DNA of 64,000 nt, taken from NCBI RefSeq assembly GCF_000009625.1, contig NC_002678.2, positions 2,046,001 to 2,110,000 of the forward strand, read 5' to 3'. This stretch comes from Mesorhizobium japonicum MAFF 303099. GTDB taxonomy: Bacteria; Pseudomonadota; Alphaproteobacteria; Rhizobiales; Rhizobiaceae. Each line of letters opens with the position of its first letter. Positions within the stretch are counted from its first letter, which is position 1. The position numbers were made by a program, and so were the translations under genes. Positions 7,510 to 16,880 of this stretch are shown one piece after another. Under the pieces are notes generated by a model. That model did not search any database. It saw only the letters and a list, made by a program, of their open reading frames with translations, and was not told the origin of the DNA.

Positions 7510-8415
7510 TCAGGGTAATGCTGGTCCACTTTGCCGCCGCGCGAAGTCGACGAACGCCTTGAACGCGGCGGTCGGGTTGCGTCGGCTCGGATAGTAGAGG
7601 CTCAAGGGCGAGAGCGTTGGCGTCCAATCCTCAAGCACGCGCACAAGGCGGCCTGCCTCGATGTCGTCTCGTACGTCGGACTCCATCGCTAGGGTGAGAC
7701 CGACGGAAGCGAGGGCCGCGGTGCGTGCGAGGCTCGCTTCGTCGAGGGTGACGGCGCCCTCAACGTCGATATGGACCGATTGTCCGTCCTTCTCGAACGG
7801 CCAGCGGTAGATTGCGCCATTGGGAAGCCGGACGCGGAGACAGGAATGCTCGGCGAGATCCTGCGGGATCACGGGCGTCCCGTGCGCTTTCAAATAGCTT
7901 GGTGTGCCCACCACAACATTGCGCCGCGCGACCCCCAATGGGAGTGCGATCATGTCGACTGGGACAAGATCTGAGCTACGGACGCCCAGGTCGAATCCGC
8001 CGGCCACAATGTCCACCAGGCGACCCTCCGTAACGATGTCGATATGGACCTGAGGGTGCACTTGGAGAAACGGTAGGACGAGCCAAGAGAAAATCTCCCG
8101 CGCGGCAGTCGGAAAGGCGTTGATGCGCAGTGTGCCCGAAGGCGTGGCCTGTCGAGACCGCGCAACCTCCATCGCCTCATGAATGTCACGCACGGCGGGA
8201 GCGACTTGCGCGACGAATTGCTGGCCTGCCTCCGTTAGGGAGACGCTTCGCGTCGTCCGGTTGAATAGCCGTACGCCCAGCGTGCGCTCCAGCTTTCCGA
8301 CCGCATTGCTGAGCGCGGTGGTTGAAACCCCGAGCTCAAGGGCAGCCGTGCGGAACTTTCCCCGCCGGGCGACCATTAGAACGGCGTCCAATTCCGTCAG
8401 GCTGCTCTGCACCAT
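7510..8415 (-). CDS. LysR-family transcriptional regulator
   Basis: 301 residues, normal for LysR. The N-terminal winged helix-turn-helix reads [20 protein letters not shown] with the family's [19 protein letters not shown], followed by an effector-binding domain. It is divergently placed from the NTF2-like/SDR pair (128 bp between starts), the usual arrangement for a LysR protein controlling its neighbour. The start at 8413-8415 gives the typical short N-terminus and has AGGGA close by; the frame continues upstream to 8628 but overlaps the promoter region. The effector is unknown. Confidence 0.9.
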   Translation of the reverse strand: MVQSSLTELDAVLMVARRGKFRTAALELGVSTTALSNAVGKLERTLGVRLFNRTTRSVSLTEAGQQFVAQVAPAVRDIHEAMEVARSRQATPSGTLRINAFPTAAREIFSWLVLPFLQVHPQVHIDIVTEGRLVDIVAGGFDLGVRSSDLVPVDMIALPLGVARRNVVVGTPSYLKAHGTPVIPQDLAEHSCLRVRLPNGAIYRWPFEKDGQSVHIDVEGAVTLDEASLARTAALASVGLTLAMESDVRDDIEAGRLVRVLEDWTPTLSPLSLYYPSRRNPTAAFKAFVDFARRQSGPALP

Positions 8416-8542
8416 AATCCCTGCTTTCGTGATGAAGCATCCCGAATTGTCCTGATTATCGCGCCAGATGTCCATCGCTATCTTGCCTGGAAACCGCGCT
8501 TCAGCCGCTCCAGCTGCGCCGCCACTGAAAAGGACAAAAACA

Positions 8543-8872
8543 ATGACGCTCGAACTTCCATCCCCGATTGCCGCATATGTGGCCGCGAACGCCCGTCTCG
8601 ATGTAGACGGAATGTTGAGCCCCTTCACGCGCGACGCGGTCCTTTTTGCTGATGGAGGCCGTCACGAGGGCTACGCCGGAATGCGGGCCTTGTTCGAAGA
8701 AGCGGTGATCCCGGTCAAGGCGATCTTCGCGCCGGATGCCGTTCGCCACGAGGACGATCAGGTCGTCGTCGAAGGGCCGGCCCATGGCGACTTCAAGGGT
8801 AGCCCGATCCGCTTCACCTACCGCTTCACGCTCGAAAATGACGCCATCAAAGCTCTGGAGATCACGGCATGA
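8543..8872 (+). CDS. NTF2-like / SnoaL-like protein
   Basis: 109 residues with the pattern of a small NTF2-like cone-shaped fold: [16 protein letters not shown] near the N-terminus, [13 protein letters not shown] in the middle, and a C-terminal strand pair. Such proteins act as small isomerases, hydrolases or binding proteins; nothing shows which. Its stop overlaps the start of the SDR gene by four bases (ATGA), so the two are translationally coupled and likely work together. The divergent LysR gene probably regulates both. Confidence 0.8.
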   Translation: MTLELPSPIAAYVAANARLDVDGMLSPFTRDAVLFADGGRHEGYAGMRALFEEAVIPVKAIFAPDAVRHEDDQVVVEGPAHGDFKGSPIRFTYRFTLENDAIKALEITA

Positions 8873-9657
8873 CCATCAAAGCTGATCCGATCGAGTTCGC
8901 GGGAAAGCGTGTGCTCATCAGCGGCGGCACCAAGGGTCTGGGCCGCGCCACCGTTGACCGCTTCCTTGCCGGCGGCGCCCGAGTGATCACCTCCGCCCGC
9001 GGAGCCCTAGATCCCGTTGATGGTGTCGAGTTCGTCCAGGCGGACCTGACGACGGCCGAGGGCGGCGAAGCCCTGGCCAAGGCGGCGCTCGATCGTCTGG
9101 GGGGCGTCGACATTCTCGCCCATGTGCTCGGCGGCTCGACCACGCCAGGCGGCGGCTTCGTCGCCTTGACCGACGACTACTGGCTATCCGAACTGAACTT
9201 AAACCTGCTGGCCACGGTTCGTCTTGATCGTCTCCTGATCCCGCAGATGATCGCGCGGGGCGCCGGCGCGGTGGTGCATGTCACCTCCATCCAGTCCGTC
9301 CTGCCGCTTCCCGAGGCAACCACTGCGTACGCCGCCGCCAAGGCCGCACTCCGGACCTACAGCAAGTCGATTTCCAAGGAACTGGGGCCGAAGGGCGTGC
9401 GGGTCAACGCCGTGTCCCCCGGTTGGATCATGACCGAGGGGACCGAGGTGTTTTTGGAACGTATCCAAGCCGCCAACGGCGGCACGCTAGAGGACGCGCG
9501 CCAGCTCGTCCTGGACGGCCTTGGCGGCATTGCCATCGGACGCGGAGCCGAACCATTCGAGGTCGCCGAAGCCATCGCCTTCCTGGCCTCGGATCGCGCC
9601 TCTTCGATCCATGGTTCGGAACTCGTCGTCGACGGCGGCACGGTCCCGACTGTCTGA
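8869..9657 (+). CDS. SDR family NAD(P)-dependent oxidoreductase
   Basis: 262 residues, a classical short-chain dehydrogenase. The nucleotide-binding motif is SGGTKGLG (residues 18-25), and the catalytic set is Ser140, Tyr154 and Lys158 (YAAAK). The C-terminus carries the usual PG-W-I-M-T and DGGT-x-P-T segments. The substrate cannot be inferred; the coupled NTF2-like protein and divergent LysR gene suggest a small inducible detoxification or catabolic unit. The start overlaps the upstream stop as ATGA. Confidence 0.9.
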   Translation: MTIKADPIEFAGKRVLISGGTKGLGRATVDRFLAGGARVITSARGALDPVDGVEFVQADLTTAEGGEALAKAALDRLGGVDILAHVLGGSTTPGGGFVALTDDYWLSELNLNLLATVRLDRLLIPQMIARGAGAVVHVTSIQSVLPLPEATTAYAAAKAALRTYSKSISKELGPKGVRVNAVSPGWIMTEGTEVFLERIQAANGGTLEDARQLVLDGLGGIAIGRGAEPFEVAEAIAFLASDRASSIHGSELVVDGGTVPTV

Positions 9658-9910
9658 TCGCACGGACATGTCCACGCTTGGCCGGTCCTGCCATGCGTGG
9701 CCAGACGCATACCATGGCCGGATTGTCCCAACGTCTGCTCGGCGGCCTTGGAGCGAATGTCCGCGGCTCTGGCCCATCGCGACATACTGCGCGACCGCCC
9801 GAAGTCGTCGCTATAGGGGCAGAGCAGACATTTGCTTTGGTCGCATCACGCCGCCGGGTTTATGGGTACACGGCCTAGGTGGCCGCCGGAGTAGAATTAT
9901 TGAGAAGGTC
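9658..9910. other. Intergenic region, no gene seen
   Basis: Convergent gap between the SDR and GST genes. I see no credible coding frame or terminator. The last ~23 bp resemble one end of the palindromic repeat at 32291-32430. Confidence 0.5.
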
Positions 9911-9913
9911 TCA
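9891..9913. repeat. Half copy of the stop-codon-associated palindromic repeat
   Basis: The string GAGTAGAATTATT followed by GAAGGTC matches the right end of the element at 32291-32430 (GAGTAGAATTATT then AAAGGTC). In both places the match runs into the stop codon of a minus-strand gene: TGA of the GST gene here, TAG of greA there. The opposite arm is not recognisable. Confidence 0.5.
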
Positions 9914-10519
9914 ACCCACCCACTCGATCGGCACATGCCCCGGATCCGCCTCGACGCGGCCAAGCCAGGCCACGACGGCCGGATAGGCGTCGAGCTGGAA
10001 GCCGCCTTGCTCGGCCGTATGCGTGTAGGCATAGAGCGCGATGTCGGCGACGCTGAAGGCGTTCCCGGCGAAGAAGGCGTTGTTCTCCAGATATCTGTTC
10101 ATCACGCCGAGCGCCTTGTGGCCGCGCTCCAGCGTCATCGCCAGCCGTTCGGGCGTCGCATCCCTGGCGCGTTCGGGGAAGGTCAGCAGCGCCTTGCGCA
10201 CGGCGATATAAGGCTCGTGGCTGTACTGCTCGAAGAACAGCCATTGATAGGCAAGCCCGCGCTCATATTTGTCCGCCGGCAGGAAGCGTGTGCCTTCGGC
10301 GAGATAGAGCAGGATGGCGTTGGATTCGGCCAGCCGGCGGCCGTCGTCGAGTTCGAGCAGCGGCACCATGGCGTTCGGGTTCTTGGCGACGAAGTCGGCC
10401 TTGCGCGTCTCGCCTGTATGCGAACTCACCTCGATCGTGGTGAAGGCCAGGCCAAGCTTGGCCATCAGCAGGCGCGGCTTGTAGCAATTGCCGCTGTCGA
10501 TCATGCTGTAGAGTATCAT
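9911..10519 (-). CDS. Glutathione S-transferase
   Basis: 202 residues with the two GST domains: an N-terminal thioredoxin-like part containing the cis-proline and glutathione-contact region (NAMVPLLEL, then LAESNAILLYLAEG) and a C-terminal all-helical part with FSVADIALYAY, the N-capping motif of GSTs. MILYSMIDSGNCYKPR at the N-terminus carries the candidate catalytic Ser/Cys region. It probably conjugates or reduces electrophiles with glutathione in the cytoplasm. GGGGGA lies upstream of the ATG. The stop codon falls at the end of a partial repeat element. Confidence 0.92.
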   Translation of the reverse strand: MILYSMIDSGNCYKPRLLMAKLGLAFTTIEVSSHTGETRKADFVAKNPNAMVPLLELDDGRRLAESNAILLYLAEGTRFLPADKYERGLAYQWLFFEQYSHEPYIAVRKALLTFPERARDATPERLAMTLERGHKALGVMNRYLENNAFFAGNAFSVADIALYAYTHTAEQGGFQLDAYPAVVAWLGRVEADPGHVPIEWVG

Positions 10520-10633
10520 GGACGGTCCCCCGGTGCTTCCTTGAGGCGATTATCGCAGCGGACCTGCCTTCAACCAATGATTTGTTTTGGCGAGACCATC
10601 AGCGGCGCTGATAAGTGAAAGCGCTCGCTCAAC

Positions 10634-10687
10634 GGCATGTCGAGATTCAGGTCAGGCCGGCATCACCTGAATATCGGCATGCCCTAG
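10634..10687. repeat. Short RIME-like palindrome providing the stop codon of the EAL gene
   Basis: Arms GGCATGTCGAGATTCAGGT (10634-10652) and its inverted partner (about 10666-10684) share 17 of 19 positions. The element ends in CTAG at 10684-10687, and the TAG read on the minus strand is the stop codon of the EAL gene 10684-11532. The same core (ATTCAGGT-x-AGGCC) recurs in the larger element at 21919-22064. Confidence 0.65.
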
Positions 10688-11532
10688 CCGAACAGCGGCA
10701 CGACATTGTTTTCCCTGCCCAGCAGCGCATCGACTGACAGCGGCTCTTCGTCGAAGATGGTGCCGGCCAGCGCCGGGCGGGCGAGAAGATAGCCCTGCAG
10801 CAGGTCGACGCCGCCGTCGAGCGCGACGCGCAGATGGACGGGCTGCTCGATGCCTTCGACCAGCACCCTGGCGCCGCGGTCGTGCAGGCTGGAGACCAGC
10901 GGGCGGAAGAAGCGTTCGGCGGGGGCGTGGCGGCAGAACTCCGCGAACCAGCCGCCATCGATCTTGACGATGTCGGGCTGAACCAGGCTCACCCGCTCCT
11001 CGGTCGAATGGCCGGTGCCGAAATCGTCGATGGCGATGCGGATGCCGTCGCGCCGCATTTCGCGCACCAGCCGCGCCAGAAGCGCGTCGTCCGCCGCCTG
11101 TTCGGTGATTTCGCAGACCAGCATGCCCGGAGCGAGGCCAAGCTCGCCGAGATGCCGGCTCATCAGCCGGATTTCGGCAAGCGCCCGCCCCGGATGGTCG
11201 TTGACCATCGGGTTGTAGTTGAAGAACAGATCGAGCCCGTCGACGCCGATATTGTGGAAATTCCTGAGATGCAGCACCCGGCACATGGTCTCGACAAACA
11301 GCCGGTCCGCCGCGGCAACGCTTTCGAAGAATGCCCGCGCCGACCCTGCCCTGCCGGCGCGGTGCGGCTCGATCAGGCCCTCGACCGCCACCGCGTGCAG
11401 CGAACGCCCAAGCGGCGCGAAGATCGGCTGGTAGGCGCTGCGCAGCCGGAACTCGCCAAAGACACCGTATTCGATGCCGATCTCGTCGGCGAAGATCGCG
11501 TCGCCGACAGTGCGCCGCCGCTCGAGCCTCAT
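10684..11532 (-). CDS. EAL-domain c-di-GMP phosphodiesterase (second of a coupled pair)
   Basis: 282 residues, essentially one EAL domain without GGDEF, membrane segment or sensor. Active-site positions look intact: EGL in AVEGLIEP (the EAL motif), the Asn in LFFNYNP, Glu in CEITEQ, the Asp pair in IDDFGTGHS, Lys in IVKIDGG, Glu in LVEGIEQP and Gln in LLQGYLL. It should hydrolyse c-di-GMP to pGpG. The ATG overlaps the stop of the upstream EAL gene by four bases, so production is coupled. The stop codon is supplied by a palindromic repeat. Confidence 0.88.
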   Translation of the reverse strand: MRLERRRTVGDAIFADEIGIEYGVFGEFRLRSAYQPIFAPLGRSLHAVAVEGLIEPHRAGRAGSARAFFESVAAADRLFVETMCRVLHLRNFHNIGVDGLDLFFNYNPMVNDHPGRALAEIRLMSRHLGELGLAPGMLVCEITEQAADDALLARLVREMRRDGIRIAIDDFGTGHSTEERVSLVQPDIVKIDGGWFAEFCRHAPAERFFRPLVSSLHDRGARVLVEGIEQPVHLRVALDGGVDLLQGYLLARPALAGTIFDEEPLSVDALLGRENNVVPLFG

Positions 11533-12422
11533 GGCGCGACCCTGCGCCCGAAGGCTTTTGCCGGCCGCGCCGTACGCGGAGCGGCGGCGGGGGCAGTGGA
11601 CCCATCGCTTGCGGCGGCAACCGGGTCCGGAGTTTTCCCGAAAACACGGAAACTCGTCGGCGCCAGCTCCGGCCGCGCCAGCACGAAACCCTGGACCATC
11701 GAAGCGCCGGACTTTTCGGCGAGCTCCAGTTGCCACCCTTCCTCGATGCCCTCGAACACTGTGCGGATGCCTTGTTCCTCGAAGCTCTTCACCATCGTCG
11801 TCAGCAGCGCGAAGCCGGCGCCGGATTCCATCAGCTGCGTGATCCAGGCGGCGTCGAACTTGACGATGTCGGGCCGCAATTCCTTGATGCGGTTGATGTC
11901 GGAATCGTCGGCGCCATAGTCATCGACGGCGATGCGAAAGCCGTTGCCCCTGAGCGCGGCGACGAAACTGTGCAAGGTCTCCTGTGATGCCGATCTCTGC
12001 TCGGTCACCTCGCACACGACACGGCCCGGATCGATGCCGGCCTCGTGCAGCACCAGCCGCATTTCGCGCAAGGCATTGTCGGCGATCGACCGCTCGGTGA
12101 ACACCGACGGGTCGAAATTGACGAAGATCGACGCCTCCTGCGGCAGGCAGGCGCCGGCATTGAGCAGATGCAATGTCCTGGTCAGCGCCTCGACATGCAG
12201 GCGGTCGGCGGCCGGACAGGTCGAGAAGAAGGCCATCGGCGATTGCGGCTCGCCGTCGCGAAATGGCCGGATCAGCCCTTCGAAGGCGGCCACCGACAGT
12301 TTGCCTTCCTTGAAGGCGAAAATCGGCTGGAAGGCGCTCTGCAGCGTGTAGATGCCCCAGACACCTGACGAGGTGCCGTCATCATGACGGATGATATGGG
12401 CAAGCCCGATGCTGCGTGACAA
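11529..12422 (-). CDS. EAL-domain c-di-GMP phosphodiesterase (first of a coupled pair)
   Basis: About 297 residues: one EAL domain plus an Ala/Pro-rich C-terminal tail. The catalytic set is recognisable: EGL in AFEGLIRP, Asn in IFVNFDP, Glu in CEVTEQ, Asp-Asp in VDDYGADDS, Lys in IVKFDAA, Glu in FEGIEE and Gln in MVQGFVL. The DDFG loop reads DDYG, a mild deviation. The start is uncertain because only TTG codons are available: 12420-12422 has GAGGGA at good spacing, 12471-12473 does not. It is coupled by ATGA to the next EAL gene and similar to it, so a tandem duplication is likely. Confidence 0.82.
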   Translation of the reverse strand: MSRSIGLAHIIRHDDGTSSGVWGIYTLQSAFQPIFAFKEGKLSVAAFEGLIRPFRDGEPQSPMAFFSTCPAADRLHVEALTRTLHLLNAGACLPQEASIFVNFDPSVFTERSIADNALREMRLVLHEAGIDPGRVVCEVTEQRSASQETLHSFVAALRGNGFRIAVDDYGADDSDINRIKELRPDIVKFDAAWITQLMESGAGFALLTTMVKSFEEQGIRTVFEGIEEGWQLELAEKSGASMVQGFVLARPELAPTSFRVFGKTPDPVAAASDGSTAPAAAPRTARPAKAFGRRVAP

Positions 12423-12567
12423 GGGTCCCTCGCTCCGCGAAATGGCGGAATGGATTGCGATCCTGCCACTCAAGCCCTTACCGCTCGTTAATGAATTTTT
12501 TGTTGCCGCTCACAGGCTGCAATCACGGCTCGTTGACGCCTGGATCAGCCGACAATGCTTGCACTGA

Positions 12568-13845
<1,278 letters not shown>

Positions 13846-13869
13846 CCGGATCGATCTGACGACAACAGA

Positions 13870-13899
13870 AACCCGGCGCAGTCATCGCCGGGTTTTTTG
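13870..13899 (+). terminator. Rho-independent terminator after aatA
   Basis: Stem AACCCGGCG, 7-base loop, stem CGCCGGGTT followed by a run of T. It is 25 bp after the aatA stop and may also serve the convergent MFS gene, since A residues precede the stem. Confidence 0.88.
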
Positions 13900-13915
13900 T
13901 TGGAGGCGGGGCACC

Positions 13916-15433
13916 TTACGCCTGCTGCCTTGCTTGCCTGGCCGAACGCGCCTCGGCAGGCGCCAGGACCATGATCAGCAGAGTGGCGGTGAGGAACGCG
14001 GCAATCGCCGCCGTCAGCATGGCGGCGTGGAAGCCGCCGGCATAGGCGGTGGCGAACAGCCGATGCACGCCATCCTCGCCGATTGCCGCGTCGGTTGCGA
14101 AATCATGCCGTGATATGGCGGCACGAGCCACCGCTTCGGCATTGGCGACACCGGCATCGCGGAGATATCCGGTCAAGAGGCTCGTCGCCCGCATGCTCAT
14201 CAGCGCGCCAAGCAGCGCGATGCCGATGGCCAGCCCGCTCTGGCGGGTGGCGTTGATGACGGCCGACACCATACCGGAGCGCTCGCGTGGCGCGTAGGAC
14301 ATGGCAGCGGCACTGCCGGTCGGGATCGCCAGCGAATTGCCGAGACCGTTGATGGTGAACAGGACGCAGAGCAGCGCGTATGGCGTCGACGGCCCGGCCC
14401 AGCACATGCCGAGCATCGAAAGCCCGATCAGCACATAGCCCGCCGTCATCAAAAGCGAATGCCCATAGCGGGCGCTCAGTCGGCCGATCCAGGGCGACAC
14501 GACAATCTGGACAAGGAAGGCCGGCGCCATGCGCAGGCCGGTCTGCGTCGGCGACCAGCCCTGCACCTGCTGCAGGAACATCGAGAAGAAGAACACGCAG
14601 CTATAGGAGGTGAAGCCGAGCGCGAACGAGGCGACGTTGGCGACGGCAAAGCGCACGTCGCGGAACAGGCCGAGCGGCAGCATGGGCCGTGGCGTGCGCG
14701 CCTCGAAGCCAAGGAAGACCGCCAGGCCGACGACACCGACAATGATGGCCACGATGGTCCTGGGATCGCCCCAGCCGCTCTCGCCGGCCGAGATCAGGCC
14801 GAAGGTCAGCGCGCCGAGCCACAGGATCGAGAGCGCCAGGCCGACAAGGTCGAGATGGGCATGTTCGGGATGCGACGTCTCCTCGATCGAAACAGCCCCC
14901 AGCACAATGGTGAAAAGGCCGAGCGGCAGATTGATCAGGAAGATGCTCTGCCAGCCGACCGTCTGCACCAGAATGCCGCCCAGCACCGGGCCGACGACCA
15001 GCGAAACGGCGGCGAACGCGGCCCAGCCGCCGATGACGCCGGCCCGCTCGCGCGGATCGGGGAAAGCCTGCGTCAGGATCGACAGCGCGCCTGGAATGAG
15101 CAGCGAGCCGGCAATGCCTTGCACCACACGACCGGCGAGCAGCGCCGGCAAATTGGGCGCGACGGCACAGATCAGCGAACCGGCAACGAAGATGCCGACG
15201 CCGGCAAGCCAGGAGCGCTTGCGGCCATAGCGGTCGCCGATCAGCCCCGACGACAGCATGAAGGCCGACAGGCACAGCGTGTAGGCATCGACCACCCATT
15301 GCAGTCCACCGAAATCGGTGTGCAGCGCCTGCTGTATGGTCGGCAGCGCGACATTGACGATGCTGACGTCGAGCAAAGCGACGAAGGTGCCGAGATAGAC
15401 GGCGGCGACGAGCGGCAGGCGGTTCTTCGGCAT
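13916..15433 (-). CDS. MFS multidrug efflux transporter (DHA2, 14-TM type)
   Basis: 505 residues, the length of 14-helix drug:H+ antiporters. Motif A (GLIGDRYGRKRSWLAG) lies between helices 2 and 3, and the N-terminal helix carries LDVSIVNVALPTIQQAL, the DHA2 motif D1 that marks EmrB/QacA/LfrA-type exporters. Motif C-like G-P-V-L-G-G is in helix 5. It is an inner-membrane protein. The divergent TetR gene and the palindromic operator at 15471-15487 indicate substrate-induced expression. There is no adaptor gene beside it, so it probably exports to the periplasm. The substrate is unknown. Confidence 0.92.
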   Translation of the reverse strand: MPKNRLPLVAAVYLGTFVALLDVSIVNVALPTIQQALHTDFGGLQWVVDAYTLCLSAFMLSSGLIGDRYGRKRSWLAGVGIFVAGSLICAVAPNLPALLAGRVVQGIAGSLLIPGALSILTQAFPDPRERAGVIGGWAAFAAVSLVVGPVLGGILVQTVGWQSIFLINLPLGLFTIVLGAVSIEETSHPEHAHLDLVGLALSILWLGALTFGLISAGESGWGDPRTIVAIIVGVVGLAVFLGFEARTPRPMLPLGLFRDVRFAVANVASFALGFTSYSCVFFFSMFLQQVQGWSPTQTGLRMAPAFLVQIVVSPWIGRLSARYGHSLLMTAGYVLIGLSMLGMCWAGPSTPYALLCVLFTINGLGNSLAIPTGSAAAMSYAPRERSGMVSAVINATRQSGLAIGIALLGALMSMRATSLLTGYLRDAGVANAEAVARAAISRHDFATDAAIGEDGVHRLFATAYAGGFHAAMLTAAIAAFLTATLLIMVLAPAEARSARQARQQA

Positions 15434-15470
15434 GGTCTATCCCAACATGAAACGCGCAGCCATCTATGCC

Positions 15471-15487
15471 ACTGACCGACGGTCAGT
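15471..15487. promoter_or_regulatory. Palindromic TetR-type operator
   Basis: ACTGACCGACGGTCAGT is a 17-bp palindrome (one central asymmetry) 38 bp from the MFS start codon and about 65 bp before the TetR start. TetR proteins of efflux systems commonly bind such TGACC-N3-GGTCA sites. It probably represses both divergent genes. Confidence 0.75.
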
Positions 15488-15551
15488 CAATATAGATAAG
15501 CCACTTTGGAATCATTATAAAAAGCTTGTCTCGACCGTTAGAAGCAGGTTA

Positions 15552-16211
15552 ATGAAAATCGATAAGCCAGTGCTGCGGAAAGACCCGAACGGCGAGCGGA
15601 ACCCAATGCCTGTGATTGCCAGGAAGGCACTGAAACCCCGCACCAAGCCGGCGGAGGTGCGCCGTGACGATATCTTGCGGGCCGCCACGTCGCTGTTCGT
15701 TGCCAAGGGCGTCGGCACCACGACGATAGACGAGATCGCCACGCGGGCCGAAGTCGCCAAAGGCACCTTCTATCTCTACTTCACCTCCAAGGAGGATGTC
15801 GTTGCCGCCCTGCGCGAGCGGTTCGTGGCGGGATTTCGCGCCCGCATCCTGAGTGCCATCGAGGCCTGCCCGCCCGATGACTGGACCGGACGCCTGAAGA
15901 GTTTCGTCGGCGCCGGCATCGCGGCCTATCTCGACGATCATCAGCTGCACGACGTCGTCTTCCACGACCATCGCCCCGACCAGCGGCGGATGAAAGGCGA
16001 CAATCCGTTGCTCGGCGATCTCTCCGCCCTGCTGGCGGCCGGCACCAAAGCCGGCGCCTGGTCGGTCGATGATCCGGACCTTGCCGCGATCGTCCTGTTC
16101 AACGGGCTGCACGGCGCGGTCGATCATGCCATCGAGTGCGGCGTGCGCGACGGCAGCGAACTCGCGGCAAACCTTTCCGCGCTGTTCCTGAGGATGGTGC
16201 GACCCAAATAG
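15552..16211 (+). CDS. TetR/AcrR family transcriptional regulator
   Basis: 219 residues from the chosen ATG. The N-terminal DNA-binding domain is typical: ILRAATSLFVAKGVGTTTID, then EIATRAEVAKGTFYLYFTSK, about residues 40-85. The C-terminal ligand-binding domain is unspecific. An alternative start at 15606 (MPVIARK) would remove 18 basic residues; the upstream frame to 15432 runs over the operator and is unlikely to be translated. Divergent from the DHA2 exporter gene, so it most likely represses that gene and itself through 15471-15487. Confidence 0.88.
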   Translation: MKIDKPVLRKDPNGERNPMPVIARKALKPRTKPAEVRRDDILRAATSLFVAKGVGTTTIDEIATRAEVAKGTFYLYFTSKEDVVAALRERFVAGFRARILSAIEACPPDDWTGRLKSFVGAGIAAYLDDHQLHDVVFHDHRPDQRRMKGDNPLLGDLSALLAAGTKAGAWSVDDPDLAAIVLFNGLHGAVDHAIECGVRDGSELAANLSALFLRMVRPK

Positions 16212-16237
16212 GCCTGTCGTCCGCGGCTGGTCAGGTC

Positions 16238-16633
16238 TTAGCTGCCATATTGCTCGCCGGAAACCGCTTCCAGCCAGTCGGCATGGACGCCGTCGAGCGC
16301 TTCCTGCATGGCGATATGCGTCATCGCCGTCTTCGGCCCGGCACCATGCCAGTGCTTTTCGCCGGGCGCGAACCAGATCACGTCGCCTGCCCTGATCTCC
16401 TGGACCGGGCCGCCCCATGTCTGGGCAAGCCCGGCGCCCGAGGTGACATAGAGCGTCTGGCCGAGCGGATGTGTGTGCCAGTGGGTGCGCGCGCCCGGTT
16501 CGAAGCTGACCAGTGTCGCTCTCAGCCGCGCCGGCGCCCCCGCCTCGATGATCGGCGTCTGCAGAACCCGGCCGGTGAAGTATTTTTCCGGCGCTATGAT
16601 GGTCGGCACGCTGCCGCAAGCAATGATCTTCAT
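16238..16633 (-). CDS. Cupin domain protein (mandelonitrile lyase/CMD-like)
   Basis: 131 residues with a single cupin. The metal-binding histidines are in ARTHWHTHPLGQTLYVTSG, and the second motif is GDVIWFAPGEKHWHGAGP. The K-Y-F-T-G-R-V-L-Q-T-P-I start and the W-H-G-A-G-P ending resemble cupins annotated near carboxymuconolactone decarboxylases or as (R)-mandelonitrile lyase-like, where a metal sits in the barrel. The actual substrate is unknown. It is convergent with the TetR gene and about 250 bp from the divergent GGDEF-EAL gene. Confidence 0.85.
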   Translation of the reverse strand: MKIIACGSVPTIIAPEKYFTGRVLQTPIIEAGAPARLRATLVSFEPGARTHWHTHPLGQTLYVTSGAGLAQTWGGPVQEIRAGDVIWFAPGEKHWHGAGPKTAMTHIAMQEALDGVHADWLEAVSGEQYGS

Positions 16634-16880
16634 CGTCTGATCCTGAAACTGGTGGTGAAGCGACCGGCGGCAAACGCCGCTGCTCGTCGAGGCAAAAGCA
16701 TTGTCGGCCGATATCGCCCGAGGCGCAACCGGCTGTTTCGGCTGCCTGGAGGAAGACGCGGTTTTCTCTCCTTAACCATGAACCTTTCGCGCATCACAGT
16801 ACGGGGCGAAACAACGGCGAATTCAATGTCTTCTTAACGGCTCGCCACTAGCCGTGAGCCTGCATTGCGAGGGCCGTCGG

